NCBI GenBank assembly: GCA_037953625.1
Contig: CM075656.1
Location: forward strand, 90,167,001-90,231,000
Direction of reading: 5' to 3'
DNA: 64,000 nt
From: Crotalaria pallida
Taxonomy: Eukaryota; Streptophyta; Magnoliopsida; Fabales; Fabaceae
In this document: piece by piece, positions 23,224 through 36,889 of the stretch
Numbering within the stretch: position 1 is the stretch's first letter
Layout of the letters: each line of letters begins with the position of its first letter
Translations under genes and position numbers: made by a program
The notes under the pieces: model-generated
The model's database searches: none
What the model was told of the DNA's origin: nothing
What the model saw: the letters and a program-made list of their open reading frames with translations, nothing else

Positions 23224-26182
23224 ATGCCTGCTGCTATAGAAATCCCAACAGTGGTGCTTAAGAACACCTCTAGCCAAGTGAAGGTGCCAGTAATAGGGAT
23301 GGGTTCTGCCCCTGACTTCACTTGCAAGAAAGATGCCAAGGATGCATTCATTGAGGCCATCAAACAAGGCTACAGGCATTTTGATACTGCTGCTGCTTAT
23401 GGTTCTGAACATGTCCTTGGAGAAGCTCTCAAGGAAGCATTTCAACTTGGCCTTGTCACACGTGATGAACTTTTCATCACTTCCAAGCTTTGGGTCACTA
23501 ATAACCATCCTCATCTTCTTGTTCCTGCTCTTCGCGAATCTCTCAGGTAATAAATTAAAGGAAGGACCTTATATACAACTTCTCTAATCAATAAGTTTAA
23601 TTTATCGACATCATAAGCTAATATTTTTTTCTTTTATGAAAATGTTTTATGCTATTTTGTATAAGTTTCTCTAAAAAACTTGTTGAAAGACATATATTCT
23701 TTTAAACCTAAATAAGCTTTTATAATTTCACCAAAATTAAAATATGGCTTTCATAAACTTTTCCAAAAGTCCTTTTGTTTACTTCTACTTTTACATTAAC
23801 CAACAATATTACATTTACATACAATATCTACCTTTTTTTTTTAAAAAAAAAAATATAAAGAATACAAAAATTTGTCTGATTTTTCTTTATTTTCTATAAA
23901 AAGCAAATATTGAATATAGATGTTAAAGTTGGGTTTACATATAACATTTTTTGTACACTTATTGATAGATGAAGCTTATTTTGACTGGCTTAACTTAACC
24001 TGTGTAGAGGCAGTAGAGCTCTTCAGCTGGAGTATTTGGACCTGTACCTGATCCATTGGCCACTCAGTTCTAAGCCAGGGAAATTTTCATTTCCAATTGA
24101 TGCAGCGGATCTCTTGCCATTTGATGTGAAGGGTGTGTGGGTGGCCCTACAAGAATACCGGTTCAAATCTCTGCGATTAAATATATTTTTCTAATAAGAT
24201 TAAATATATTTTTCTCCTTGAAAATATATTGTTTTTTGTTTTAGTTCCTAAAATATTTAAAATTTTAGTTTTAGTTCTTGACGTAATAATTAATACATGT
24301 ATTATATATATATATACACACACATATACATATAGGCGGTGGCTCAAGTGCATAGAGATACGAGGCATGCACTGATGCATGTGTTGACCATAACCTTCAA
24401 TACTAAGTGAAAACGGTTCTCATATATTTGCTAATAAGTCCTTATGTCTTTTATTTTTGCTGAAATGTAATAAGATTAATTTGCCCCCAATATTGAATAA
24501 AAGAGAGAGGCATTTCATTTTCGCACAACCTATATCAGATCTTAGTTAAGTTGAAGTGCGGAGTTGTGGGAGGGCTGAAATCGCTGAGTCATTTCGGTAG
24601 GAGCTAAGCTGAGCTTCATGAAATTGCTTTGTTAGTGAGAGCTGTTGACCTCATTGGAGCTTTTGGTCAATGTGTTAGTGTCTCCCTCTTCTCTCGCTGA
24701 ATAATCGGTCTCTTCTTGCTCAACAGCATTGTTCAGTTATTATTGTTTATAAGGTGCGGTAAAAAAACGATGAAAAAGGATAACACAAATTTTAATCTTG
24801 AGCAGAACCAAACATGTTTTAACTTGCAGGCATGAGAAATAAATTATGTTTGAATCAATTTTTGAGGAAATTATGTGGTTTTGTTTGTTTAAATTGGATG
24901 TACAACTATGACATCAGGGATCTGGAACATTTCTAGATGCTGCAAATCATGATACAGAGAAGGGGAGTGAGAAGAATGAATTTAAGCTGGTTATGCTAAA
25001 ATCTGGAACAGTAATGTCTGCATTGGGCTATGATATTGGGCCGTCCATTCTACATATCCGACCCGGCCAATCCTCTCTTCTTCTCTACCCGTTTCTGCAA
25101 CTAGCTATGGTACCATCAGCATACACACATAAGCTTCTCTTCTTCTCAATGGAGCAACTTCTTCCCACCTCCCTCAATAACATACATAACATCATCATTT
25201 ATCAACATAAACAAAAATAATCAGCCCGTTAACCAAAACATTTAATAACTCCTGTGTATTTCATTTCAGCCACATATGTTTTTCACACTCAACGTATAGT
25301 TAACGATGACTTTGTTTTGTCCTTGAAATGTTGCTTAACAATAATCAACAACATAAGCACATTAATTTGCAGGAAAAAAACTCAAAAATTGGGTTTTTAA
25401 TTTAGCTTGGGATTTAATGGCTAGTTGCACTGATATACCACAATAGAAATAACAGGTAACCAACTGCAATCCTAACCCTTCATGCCAACTCGGACAATCT
25501 CAATGGTGAATAGTAACCCATGCATCAGTGCATGGTTCAAGTTTCTATGCACTTGAGCCATCGCCATATAATATATATAACCTGTTTGTTTATTAAAAAA
25601 AATAATTCAGGAAGAAAAAACATATTTAACTGTTTTTAATACCTACGTGGAATTGGTGATGATGATATAGGATTGACTATGTTATACCCCCGACCCCCAC
25701 TATAGTACTCAAACTATAGATGATATGTTGATGATACAACGAGACTAACATTTTTGCTTCTTTTTGTAATAAATTGATTGATGTATATATAGGTGAAAAT
25801 GAACCTTGCATGGCAACAGAAGGAACTGAGAAAGTTCTGCGATGCAAATGGTATAGTTATAAGTTATAACAGCGTTCTGCCCACTAAGGAAAGGTGCTAG
25901 CAGAGGCCTAAATGAGGTTATGGAGAATGATGTGCTGCAAGAGATTGCGGATGCTCATATGGCAAGTCTATAGCACAAGTTTGTCTGAGATGGTTGTGTG
26001 AACAAGGAGTCACTTTTGTGGCCAAGAGCTACCACAAGGAGAGGATGAACCAAAATCTTCAGATCTTTGATTGGGAATTGACTGAGGAGGATCATAAGAA
26101 AATAAGTCAAATCAAGCATAACCGTTTGATCAGTGGATCAACCAAGCCCCAACTTCATGATCTCTTTGATGATGAAATATAA
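23224..26182 (+). pseudogene. Aldo-keto reductase pseudogene (copy B)
   Basis: Exon 1 (23224-23546) encodes exactly the same residues as copy A, with one base difference. Exon 2 starts at 24017 but diverges from copy A after about 24157. Its last 135 bases or so, including the AIGVSNFS block, are gone and replaced by unrelated and transposon sequence. Exon 3 (25793-26182) has a 7-bp tandem insertion (agttata) near 25863, leading to an early TAG, and a 2-bp insertion near 25957. Together these are 9 bp, so the tail returns to frame, but no intact product is possible. The copy A promoter is also missing. A transcript with regulatory effect on copy A is possible but not shown. Confidence 0.9.
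24335..25565. mobile_element. TIR element with apparent captured gene sequence
   Basis: Inverted ends of about 48 bp: GGCGGTGGCTCAAGTGCATA on the left and the complementary TATGCACTTGAGCCATCGCC on the right. Each is followed inward by catgcactgatgcatg. AT-rich flanks prevent a firm target-duplication call. Inside, an open stretch of 101 codons (24918-25220) begins straight after an AG and includes GTFLDAANHDTEKGSEKNEF and later LVMLKSGTVMSALGYD. This looks like a host exon but I do not recognise the family. No transposase was seen, so I infer a Pack-type non-autonomous element. Confidence 0.6.
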
Positions 26183-26270
26183 TTCACTCATCTTTACTAT
26201 GAGCTTCTATCTTTATGATTTATTTGGCATTTCACCAAAGTTCTTTTTCCCATAATGTATTCCCGGTCAT

Positions 26271-26820
26271 CAGGGGCGGAGCCAGGATTTAAATTCAAAG
26301 GGGGCCAAGATTAATAAACATATAATTTATGATAAAGACAAAGTGTAAGCCTGAGAAGAAATAGAGTAAGGAAGAAAAACATGTAAAGTTATCAGTATTT
26401 CAGGTTGAGAAGAAGTATGAACAGAGAATTGAGAAGAAGCATGGGAAGAAACAAGCCTGCTGAAGAAGTTGCATCAGCTATCTCGGTGGCACAAAAATTT
26501 AAGGGGCAATTTCGGTTTTTCAACTTTAAAAACAAGGGCAGTTTGGGTTTTTCTCTTTAAAATTAAGGGCAAAATCGACTTTTCTCATTTAAAATTAAGG
26601 GTAAAATAGACTTTACCCTTTCAAAAAGTAAGGTTCCATTGTTGCAGAACCCCTTGCACCTCTTCTTCTTGCAGTAGCACCATGAAAGCTCCATGAAAAC
26701 AAATTGCTTCATCCTGCAGTAGAGGGGTGCCAATAGAAATTGTGTATGAAGTATTTTAAAAGATTTCAAATGATTGGGGTGACCATGGCCATGGCCAGTC
26801 ACCCCTTGGCTCCGCCCCTG
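26271..26820. mobile_element. Non-autonomous hAT element
   Basis: Perfect 14-bp ends CAGGGGCGGAGCCA and TGGCTCCGCCCCTG. An 8-bp target duplication with one mismatch flanks them: CCGGTCAT at 26263-26270 and CCGATCAT at 26821-26828. Terminal CAGGG and 8-bp duplications are hAT hallmarks. At 550 bp it has no transposase. It sits just behind the dead reductase and is absent behind copy A. Confidence 0.88.
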
Positions 26821-26861
26821 CCGATCATCTTTTAAAAAAAAGTGGTGTTATATGTACGTTC

Positions 26862-27312
26862 AGAATAACATTGGCAATTAGGATGGGTCGGCGGACATGG
26901 CCCGCGATCGGACTTGGTCCACAAAAAATGCGAGCAGGCATGCCCGCCCATCAAAATATTTAAGACAAAAAAATTAGGGGTGGGTATGCAGGCGGCCCGT
27001 TTTATTTAAAAAAAAAAATTGATTCACCCTGAATTACATTTTTGCCCGTGTTGTAATGCATAATTTCGGAAAAAAAAATGCTGGCCGCCCGCCCTAATCA
27101 AGTGCTGCACTAGAAATTTGCATAATTGTAAAGTCAAAACTAGAGCTAAATTTTGCATAAAAATTTTTTAATAGGGCCCGCGGGCCGCCCACAGCCCGCC
27201 CGTTTCACGGGCAGAACGGGCGGGCATGAATTAAAATTTTTTCACGAAAATTGTGCCCTGCCCGCAAAAAGATGTGGGCGGGCCCCGCCCTTATTGCAAA
27301 TGCTAATTCAAA
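26862..27312. mobile_element. GC-rich-ended TIR element (hAT-like)
   Basis: Inverted ends around CATTGGCAATTAGG and CCTTATTGCAAATG, followed inward by GGGCGGGC/GCCCGCCC-rich arms. Resembles the element at 9852-10482 in style. A target duplication could not be confirmed. Confidence 0.5.
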
Positions 27313-27839
27313 ATTGACATATGTATATACTGATGTCAAGTTTGGATGTAAATATAACATTAGTGAAAAAAAAATAATTAAGTATTTGTTGTCGTTTCTT
27401 TTAATGCCTTAATATTTATTTAAGGCTTATTTATGGTTTTGAAAATAATTACTATATATATATAAAGAATATTCTTTATTTATTTTCGAATAGGCGTCTT
27501 TATATATATATATATAAACAAAGAAAGAATCTCTTTCAGAGGAATATATTTATGGATATTTCGATTCATCATAATAAAGTTGATTATCATATAACAAATG
27601 TTAATTTATCTATTAAATAAATAAGGAATATCCAAGATAAAAAGTGTTATTTTTTTTATTCATATGATGAAGTTCAAAATTTATCAACAAGATAATTTAG
27701 AATAATTTTTTAAGTGTAGGGTTGATCTGAAACCCTGACTTTTTCTGTAATTATTTTTCGTTGTTGTTTAAAACTAATATTTACTTTATAATAAAAAAAA
27801 TTAAAATATTAACAAACCATGCATTCCACGGGGTAAGAG

Positions 27840-27895
<56 letters not shown>

Positions 27896-28588
27896 CTCTT
27901 GAAAAAAACTAATTCCATCATATCGTAGATGTTCAATAGGATTGCCTCTCCCAAAAGACAATTACAAATCTTTGCAAGCTTAATCTTTGCCCTATCGAAT
28001 AAAAATCATCACTCTCGGTATGAAAGTGAAAATTTAGTCAACTTTTTCTGGAAGTTTTAGAGAAAACTTGTGTCAAATTAAGGATATTCTTAATTTGTCT
28101 GTCTTGTTGCAATGGTTGTTTATTTTTGGCTCGCTTTTAGCATAGTTCGAGACTCAACTATGTAACACGTGAATTGTTATACTTATTTTTAGAGTCTTTG
28201 AAAATTAATCATTAGCCAAACTATGTATGTACTTATTTTGATTTGGAGTGTCCTTACATGACACTCAAAATCAAATCCCTTTAGTTACTGGAACCACATC
28301 CATATGCCGCAGTGCAGCTTAATGAAAATTCCACATTCACAATGGGAATCAAACCTCCACATATAAGCGTCTAACATTTGTGCTTTGTAAATAATCAGCT
28401 CAGTCTACAGCTCTATACCAAACATAGGTATCCAAAAAGAAAGAAAAAAAACCTGTGCAAGATTGTTTGAAAGTTATACCTTAACTATATATAATATGTC
28501 TAATCAATCCAAAGAAGAAAGGAAAAATCCAATGATATAAAATCTCCCAACAATTAACTCCTAAGCACAGGAATATGCACTCAAATCT
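27313..28588. other. Intergenic region between reductase B and LEUNIG-like B
   Basis: AT-rich and without a gene. Includes (AT)n at 27841-27893; the following sequence is collinear with 11640-12350 of copy A. Confidence 0.6.
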
Positions 28589-31500
28589 TCATTTCCATAG
28601 TTTCACGCAACAATCATGGCTAGCCGATGCAATCAATTTGCCTTCAGGTGTATCTGCTAGTCCAACAATTAACCCCTTGTGTGGTGGACCATTGTGATGT
28701 GGAACAGCCCATGTTTTATTGCTCTCGATAGGACTCCATAATTCCAGAGTCTGCAGTAGAATTTATACAAATTTTGTCTCATCAGAAGGTATTGAGTTTC
28801 AAGCAGAAAGAGTTTATTAATAGAACAAGCATAGCTAGGTTCTTGTCTGGACTATGACATGATTGCCAGCAAAATGTAACACATAAAGCCTATATGGATC
28901 TATATTCTATAACTACTACACATATGAAATATTAAAGAGTAAATGCTTATTTATTTTCAAAGGAATCCAGTTATAAAACCAAGAGGTTAGAAAATTAACC
29001 TATGTGTAGCAGATGTATTCATTCAGGAAGTTATGAGTGCAGTAATTGAAACTTTAGGAATATATAGAAGGGGTACCAGCAAGAAAATCAATCACATGCT
29101 GGATGAAAACTTTACCTGATAGCCACCAATAACTAAGAGGTTGAGATATGCTGGATGAAATATGCATGATTGAAACTTGTTTCCAGTAGAATGTAATTCA
29201 TGGATGCATTTTCCATCTAATGACCAGATACGTGCACTATCTTCACTAACAGAGGCAATGTAGTTTCCACTTCTATCCCAGCAAATGGAAAGAACATCTT
29301 TAACATGTCCCTAGAAGGATATGAAATTCAATCATGACATATGTCACAAAACCCAAAATTTAACCGATTAGAGTGAAAGCACGAGTTATATTATTTATAG
29401 CTTTAGGAATATACCTTTAGATTGCACAAAATGCTAGCAGTATCAATATCAATTATCTTCATTTCATTTCCAGTAGAAGTAGCAAGAAACTTCCCAAACT
29501 GAGGCTGAAATCTGACTTGTTTACTACCACCCTGCAATACATCATTATCATCACTATTCCACAATTAGCTTAATGTTTTTTGTAGGTAGTCTGAAACATC
29601 TGAATAATTACTTCAATTCTAGATTCAGAAAAAAAAATCACAATGTTCTAATAATATATAAAGTCTAGTTGTGAGCTGTATTTTATATCAAACTCATGAA
29701 GCAAGTAATTTACTTGATACTATGAAAAGCAGTAAAGAATGTTAAGGCATCAATAATTATGATAATCTTTTAATGAAAATATTAACGAAGCAGTTTGGCA
29801 AAGCTCAACTTCTAGGTCAAAATCCAACACTGTGATTCAGCATCGATCAAGGCAAAATTGAACACACTCATAATACTATCTTTCCAAAAGCAGGCATGTG
29901 TAAAACTGACCTTAGTGATATGTATGCATGCACGTTCATTGACATTCCAAAGTCGAATTACATCATTGCTATCACACGAGCATAGAAGGTCCACCTTACT
30001 TGGGTGGAAATCCAATGACATTACTTGTTCAGCATGCCCATCAAGTTTAAATACAGATCTGGTCGCCTATATCATTAAGCATAAAATCAAATTTAATACT
30101 AGTTCGATATTAAATTGGCCTCAAAGGAGAAAGTGTGTGGATATGAAAACAGGAAGGAAAAAAGTGAAAGGGCAGCAGAGGGGAAGACGAAGATGATCCC
30201 TATTCTAAGCAATATGGAAGTTATGAAAAATGCATTAAGAAAACTAAGATAACAAGAAAGTGACAAGTAACAGCTTACTCTGGCTGCATCCCATAGTCTG
30301 ACAGATCGATCAAAGGAAGATGTTGCAAATATAGTTGAACTTGGTCTGAACCGAACGTCCGTGATGAGAAGTGAATGTGCTTCTGGGGTAGTAACATCAC
30401 CAAAAGTGTCCATGTTCCAAAGGAAAACCTGCAATAATAAACAACAAGTTCTGAACACAAGGAAAAAGCATAGGCAATGATTTAGAATGGATAAATTACT
30501 TTGAAAACTAATCACATCGAATCATCACCTTTTTCTCATGTCCAACACTAGCCAAAATCTTTCCATCCGATGAAAAATGGCAGGACAAAACCTTGCTTTT
30601 GCTTTTACTAAAGCAACCAATCTGTTCAAATGAAAAACCTGCCAAATAGTAGGAAATCCTAGTGTTAGAAATTACAATAAACATTTACTAATCAATATAA
30701 CTGCCAGAACGAACTACCTTTTCACCACTTTGATGAATCCATTATATTTTACTTAATTCTGTTTCAATTTCATTGCTGATGTTGCATCTGTATCTAGTTA
30801 GTAATTTCTATCAATATTAACATAGTAGTGCGATTGTAATCAAATCAGAGTAGTGAAATCTGAGATACCAACAACAAACAAGATGCAATAAAAGTCTTTG
30901 AGATGACCTTTCCATAAAGGTAAGTTCTATTATTGACTTATTTAGGGCCAAACACATTGTTGTGTATCGTGTCTCTTAGAAATCTAAGATGTCGGCATTA
31001 CTTAAATAAATATCTATGTTATTATATTTCCTTCACAAAATATTTTATGACTAAAGGGATTTGGAGCCAACATGTAGAAATTTATCATCAAATAAGGACC
31101 GGGTGAAATAACTGAGCTATAAAAACATTTTCTTTCTCACAGCTTTCACAGGCTGCATTAAAATTCTATTCTTAACAAGAAACCATGATTATATTACCTC
31201 TGTTATCATTTTTATGGTATGAAGTTGAGTTACGTATCAGATTGCTGAAAGGTGCAATTCTATGATCAGCATGCTCATTTTCCAAAGACAGAAATGACTC
31301 CACATTTTCATGGACAGGTTTTCCATATGCTGCACCCACCCAGTCCTATTGTTTTGTAGCCACGGAAAGAACAAAAATTATAAGATAAGGATCCAATTGA
31401 CAAGAACATGTGAAAAAATAAATAAATTGAACTGAAAAGAATGGAACAAAACTATTATGGGTAGGAATGAAAGGATTTCCAGTATTTTCTTTAAAAGTTG

Positions 31501-34500
31501 GGAAAACTTACCTGGGCACTTTGTCCAGATCCTACATATACTGTTTTCTTTCCCTTTCCGCTCTTCTGATTGAGAATAGGTACAAATATATTTCAAAAAT
31601 ATATGCACAGGAATTTACTTTCTATAAACAATAAGGTAAAGTGAAACAATTTTGTATTCTAAAATGAATATTGAACCTCAACATTCTGGGACAGCATCTG
31701 CAGTTGCTGGTCCTGCTGGTATTGATATTCTGCAGTCCTAATCAGTCGGTCCATCAGCTGGTATCATGAAATCAATTTGTTAATTAAGTAGAAATATACG
31801 AACTTTAAAAAAGATTCCTATGAAATGTTTTATATAATTGAAACCATTAGTATGCATAAATAAGCTTGAATGGGGTGAAAACAATCATCACTACTTTCAA
31901 TTAATAATGACAAACAATGGTTCATCCTAAGAAATAACATCATTTTCCCATTTCAATTTATGTGTGTTATAATTTTCCATGGATAATGAAGTACAAAATG
32001 GACTTGTAATCATCTTCGTATATACTTTGATTTCCTTTCCCATAGTTTATTCATCTTGTTCATTTCCCCCTGTATCTAAAACTTTTAAATCCCATGAGTT
32101 CAATATAGGAATAGATCTTTACTATGGACCATCGAACAAAAAATACAGCAAACTAAACTTTCCTTCCATTACTTTATTTTGTTACAATCACCACTGAATC
32201 AGAATTTAAGATTCTTTGAATTCCAACAATGACGAATGCACAAACCTGCTTATCCTTAGCACTTGTTTCAATCTTTGGAGTTGGAGTTGGAGTCTTCACA
32301 TATTGACTGCTACATTTGGTAGAGTTTCCAAGAATAGCAAAAGTCTGACTTTTAGGAGTAGACTCAAGTATTTGAGCAGGAACTGCTTTTGGATTTTGTG
32401 TTTTCAACACTTGACACTGGTGACTATAATTTGGTTCTTCCACATGTGAAGTTAATACCTGGTTCTGCACAACCTGGAGAACTTGGTCAATTTCCAATTA
32501 ATAAACGAGATAATATCAACCACGAACTTGCATATACAGTTTTAGTGGAAATTTAAAGAAAAGTCAAATACAAATTTTTCCTCAAAAAATTCTACATACT
32601 CTGTCACCAACATTCTGTGGCCATTCAGTTAGTGGCACTAGATTAAGAGCTGGATTGGTTTCTGCAGAGAAAACTAACCATTAGGATCTCAAACAGATTT
32701 TATCCTGCACTAATGAGCTTAGGAGAAAAAATATTTTCATACAGAAAAAATTGCAAGAACTAGGAAGATAGGTTCAAGACAAACTTGTTTCATGAGGTCC
32801 ATCTAGAGGCTGCATTGTTCTTTTTCCTAATTCCAGAGGGTCTCTAGGTACATCCATCCCCAAACGAATGCCAAAGACACTTTCCTGAAAATATGAGTAA
32901 AATATATCTGTTATACCATGCATGAAGTTTGCTATTCTGATATTAATTTGTTATATGTTTGTGAACCGGACCATACCGGACGGACTTGCTTCTCTGTCAG
33001 CAACTTACCTACATCTTGCAGGAAATGACTGAAAAAATAAAGAGAACAGTCAAAAGAATTGTCTAAAGAGAAACAGTGAGGGGTGTTTCCACCATCATAT
33101 AAAACAAATTTAACAATAACAACAATCAATAATGCATTCCCTTTAATTTAACCCTTTTTTTTTTATCAGAGCTAACATTTTGCATTTGTATATATTTATA
33201 AAAGTCAAACAAGGTTGATATACATAGACAAGAAGAACTATATGTTAACTATTAATGTAGTGAAAGGTGATACTGCTGCTAACTTGGTTATGGATTTGAG
33301 AGGCATATAAGTAAATGCAAAAGTGTGACATCAAAAATCAGAACAAGGATAAACATTAAGATTGAAAAAGAAATTGTACTTTGAACTAGTCCCTGACAAG
33401 AACTTCAGGTGATCTGGTTTGAAAAGATCCTGCAAACTCGGTTCCCCAATTCCAACCAGGTTTCCATGATGTTCTCTATTGAAGAGTGTTGGTGGTATTA
33501 GAGAAGCAGCTGGTTCTGCAGTCACAGGGTTAAAGCTGCTGGAGCCGGCTTGAAATGGATTAAGTGGATTAAGTCTCTGGTCACTTGAGGATGTTGGAGG
33601 GATCATAGGAAAAGAATTATCATTCCTTGCATCATCTGTCCCCTGAAAATATTGGCAAAAATGTACGAGTATGATGCATCTTCTGATAGCAGTGTTATAT
33701 AAACAACACCACGTACGTGACAACTTTTGATTTGTAAAATATATAACCGGTATGCATGTTATGGAGTCATAAAGTTGTATTGAGTCATCGTCCTGGGTTG
33801 AACAAATAACATTTTTTTTTTACCATCTACATACTCAAAATAGAAAATACAATTTATCATTTGGTTCCCACCTTACTAGAGGATTCTGGTATAGTCTCCG
33901 CATCCTTCATCATCCTAGATTTAAATACATCATAGAAAAGAGACCACCATTCATGCAGGAATCCCTCAGGAGATTCAACCACTGAACACAAAATTTTCAT
34001 GTTAGTACCAAATTAAATAAATCTCCAGCAAGATTTAAAACAATAACTAAGTTGAGTACATAAAAAGCTAAGTCAAACAATTTTCAGCAAGATCAAGAGG
34101 TCGTTTGTTTAAGGTTTTTTTTCTACCTTAGACTTTGTTTGGATTGATGGTACGTGGTGGAATGGAATGAAGTGGGATAGAATTTAATTAAATTCTATTA
34201 TTTGGATTGTTTAAATTAGGAATGAGTGGAATGGTATATGATGGAATAGATTCCATCCAATCCCATCCAAAACCTCATTTTTTGTTCCACCCAATTTTGG
34301 GGTACTTGATGGAATCATTTATTTCATTCCATTCCATCACAAAATATCCGAATAATGGAATGGTAAACTAATATTATTCCATTCCGTTCCACCCCACTCC
34401 ATCTTATCATACTTCATTCCTCTCCATTCAACATTGTATATCCAAACATAGCCTTAATAAATGCAATTTAAAAGAAAAAACACTACTGAGTACTGACACT

Positions 34501-36626
34501 GCCATTTATATGCTTATTCAGTTGGACTTTTATTATAAATAGTTATCCAAAAGAAATGAAAGTGAAATTTAGATTTTAAGAAAAGCTGGAATTTTGGTTC
34601 TTCTAAGTTCTATAAAAATGTTTTTTTTTTTGCCAAAAAATATATTTAGAATGGCTTTTTTAAATATCTTTTAAAACAAGCCTTATAATAGTAAGTGAGC
34701 TCGAGTACATGTATTAATATTCCCATGTCAATGTATCAAGCCCATCAATACACCATTGTGCAAAAAATTAAAACTACTCCGTATTTATTTTATATAAAAA
34801 GTTTGGGACAACAAAAAAATTGTAAGTTTGGTTTTTGTGATATTTCTTGTATTTATAAAAGATGAAGTGAAAAATTATCAAAAAAAAAAAAAAAAGATGA
34901 AGTGAAGATGGAGCTACTTTCATTTGTTATAAATGTAAGTTGGCTCAAATAGTGTACAAACAACATAAGAATAAGTTGCGGCGTGTTTAAGAGACGTATC
35001 TTATAGATATTTGATAAAGAAAAAAGTGGATGTCTCATACTTTGTATCACTTATGATTGGTCAAAAGAATTATATTCATTCCTACATAAATTTATATTAG
35101 TTTTTACATAAATTTATTGTGTTTTGTCAGATCACGAGATTTCGGCACAAATTGAGAGAAATAAGATATTTTCATAACATAATAATAAAATTTTTTTATG
35201 GCTTATTTATGTCTTTAGTCTCTAAAAGTTGGGAGTATTTTGATTTCGGTCCCTGTAAGTTTTTTTGACCTTGACTCATCCTTAATTATTTTGAAAATTT
35301 GGTTTTAGTCCCTATCGTTAGGAAAAATCCGTCACGACAATAACATACACATGTGCAGGTACTGCGTGCCACCATTGGGATGACATGGATGATCCGGCCC
35401 GCAGGAGCAAAAGAGCCAAAGCACAACCCAAATGTGTTTGTGAATTGGGCTTTGGCCTTTGGCCCTTTTGCTCCTGCGGGTCCGGATCATCCATGTTATC
35501 ATACCGATGACATGTAATACTTGCACACGTGTATGCTGATGTGACATTTCGCTAACCACATCAGCAGTTAACGGATTTTTCCTAACTGCATGAACTAAAA
35601 CCAAAATTTCAAAACAATTAAGGATTAATCAAGGTAAAAAAAAATTCTATGAACCAAAACCAAAACACGTTCAATTTTCAGGGACTAAAAACATAAATAA
35701 GCGTTTTTTATTTTCTAAAAAAAATACATTGAGGGATTCAAGGATAGATGTTCCATTCCAAAATCATAACGTCATTACATGACAGTTAGGTAGGGTCATT
35801 GTTTAGACACAAACCTGAACCGATCTTGACCCGACAATAATCGAGATGGAATATATGATAACATAATGAAAATATGTGAATATAACGGATAATTAACTCA
35901 TAAAATTTAAAAAGTATAAAACTAAAAGTAAAATATATTTCGCAATAAATAATACTAATGAATATATTGCAAAAAGTTAAGAAAAAAATATTATTACTAG
36001 TAATATTTAACCAAAAGAAAAATATTATATTTTTAAAAGAACAAATGTGGGACATTAGGATGGATTGAGATGACCCGGAACTTGACCCGAAAGCATATCA
36101 AATCTATTTTCTAAAACCTAAATCAAGTTGGATCCTACAACACCTTAGTCACAAGCCGAGTCTTGCATTACATGACCTAGACCTAGTTCAAACAGAATGA
36201 AACTGCAAGACCTTAAAAAGATGTTTAGGTTGACAAATTTTGACTGAGATTGAAAAAGTTTGATTTAATTTGAATCCAGATCATGCAATGATTATATAAC
36301 ATACAGAGAGTCTTATTATAAAGATGAAAGACGCCGTAAATAAATTTTAAAGAGACATAGAGTTAATAATATATATACCAACTTTGGAGTCGATTTGGCC
36401 TTCTTGCTTGAAAATCTCAGCGACGTTATGCATTCCCCTCTTCGTCATGTAATCATGTATATACAATCTCAGTCTACACAAAAAAAATCAAAAATTAAAA
36501 CCTAATGAAAATAAAAATCAAGAAGCAAGCGAAAGAAAGAGTAAAATTAAATTAGCGAAGCACGAACAATTTATCAAGGTTCCAATCCAAGCCATCAGAA
36601 GTTGATGAGGGTGGTGGTGGCGCCAT
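28589..36626 (-). CDS. LEUNIG/LEUNIG_HOMOLOG-like transcriptional co-repressor, copy B
   Basis: Exons from the right: 36568-36626, 36379-36473, 33872-33981, 33380-33642, 32977-33028, 32785-32884, 32600-32661, 32246-32464, 31677-31757, 31512-31565, 31198-31345, 30529-30638, 30279-30428, 29911-30066, 29415-29531, 29116-29310, 28589-28750. They give 710 aa with no stop and every junction matches copy A. Two exons are longer in frame: exon 4 by 9 bp, where a LNP-type unit is repeated, and exon 8 by 6 bp, giving TPTPTP. Substitutions cluster in the middle region. LisH/LUFS and the seven WD40 blades are preserved; one change gives ASVGHEKK for ASAGHEKK. Intron 2 is about 2.4 kb against 0.4 kb in copy A because of insertions. 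The preserved frame suggests function or recent origin. Role as for copy A, by family. Confidence 0.9.
34137..34456. mobile_element. hAT-like MITE in LEUNIG-like B intron 2
   Basis: Inverted ends built on CTTTGTTTGGAT and ATCCAAACATAG, with internal ggaatggaatg / cattccattcc arms. CTTA flanks both sides. Missing at the same position of copy A, so it was inserted after the duplication or lost there. Confidence 0.7.
35196..35708. mobile_element. TIR element in LEUNIG-like B intron 2
   Basis: Ends ggcttatttatgtctttagt and complementary actaaaaacataaataagcg. Inner arms carry tttagtccctatcg and ggatttttcctaac types. The core (about 35385-35500) is a near-perfect palindrome around atggatgatccgg and ccggatcatccat, with ggagcaaaag/cttttgctcc inside. 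Same family as 53683-54172. Confidence 0.7.
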
Positions 36627-36889
36627 CACGCGATTGATTTGATTGAATAGTCTAAGCTTCAAGAACTGAAACAGACAGAGAAGAAGAGATAAAGAATGAT
36701 TAAGGGTGCTGAAAGGAACGCTGGAAAGAAGGAGTAAGTGAATAAGCGACAAGTGACAGTGTCATGCAAAAAGGGGTGTGGAAATAAAGAGAACTAAAAA
36801 AACAAATAAATAATACCAATAAATAAGTAAGTATTGTAATGTAATCTGTTTTGAGGGCTGAGCCTAAGGGGGCTATCATGCTCTATACA

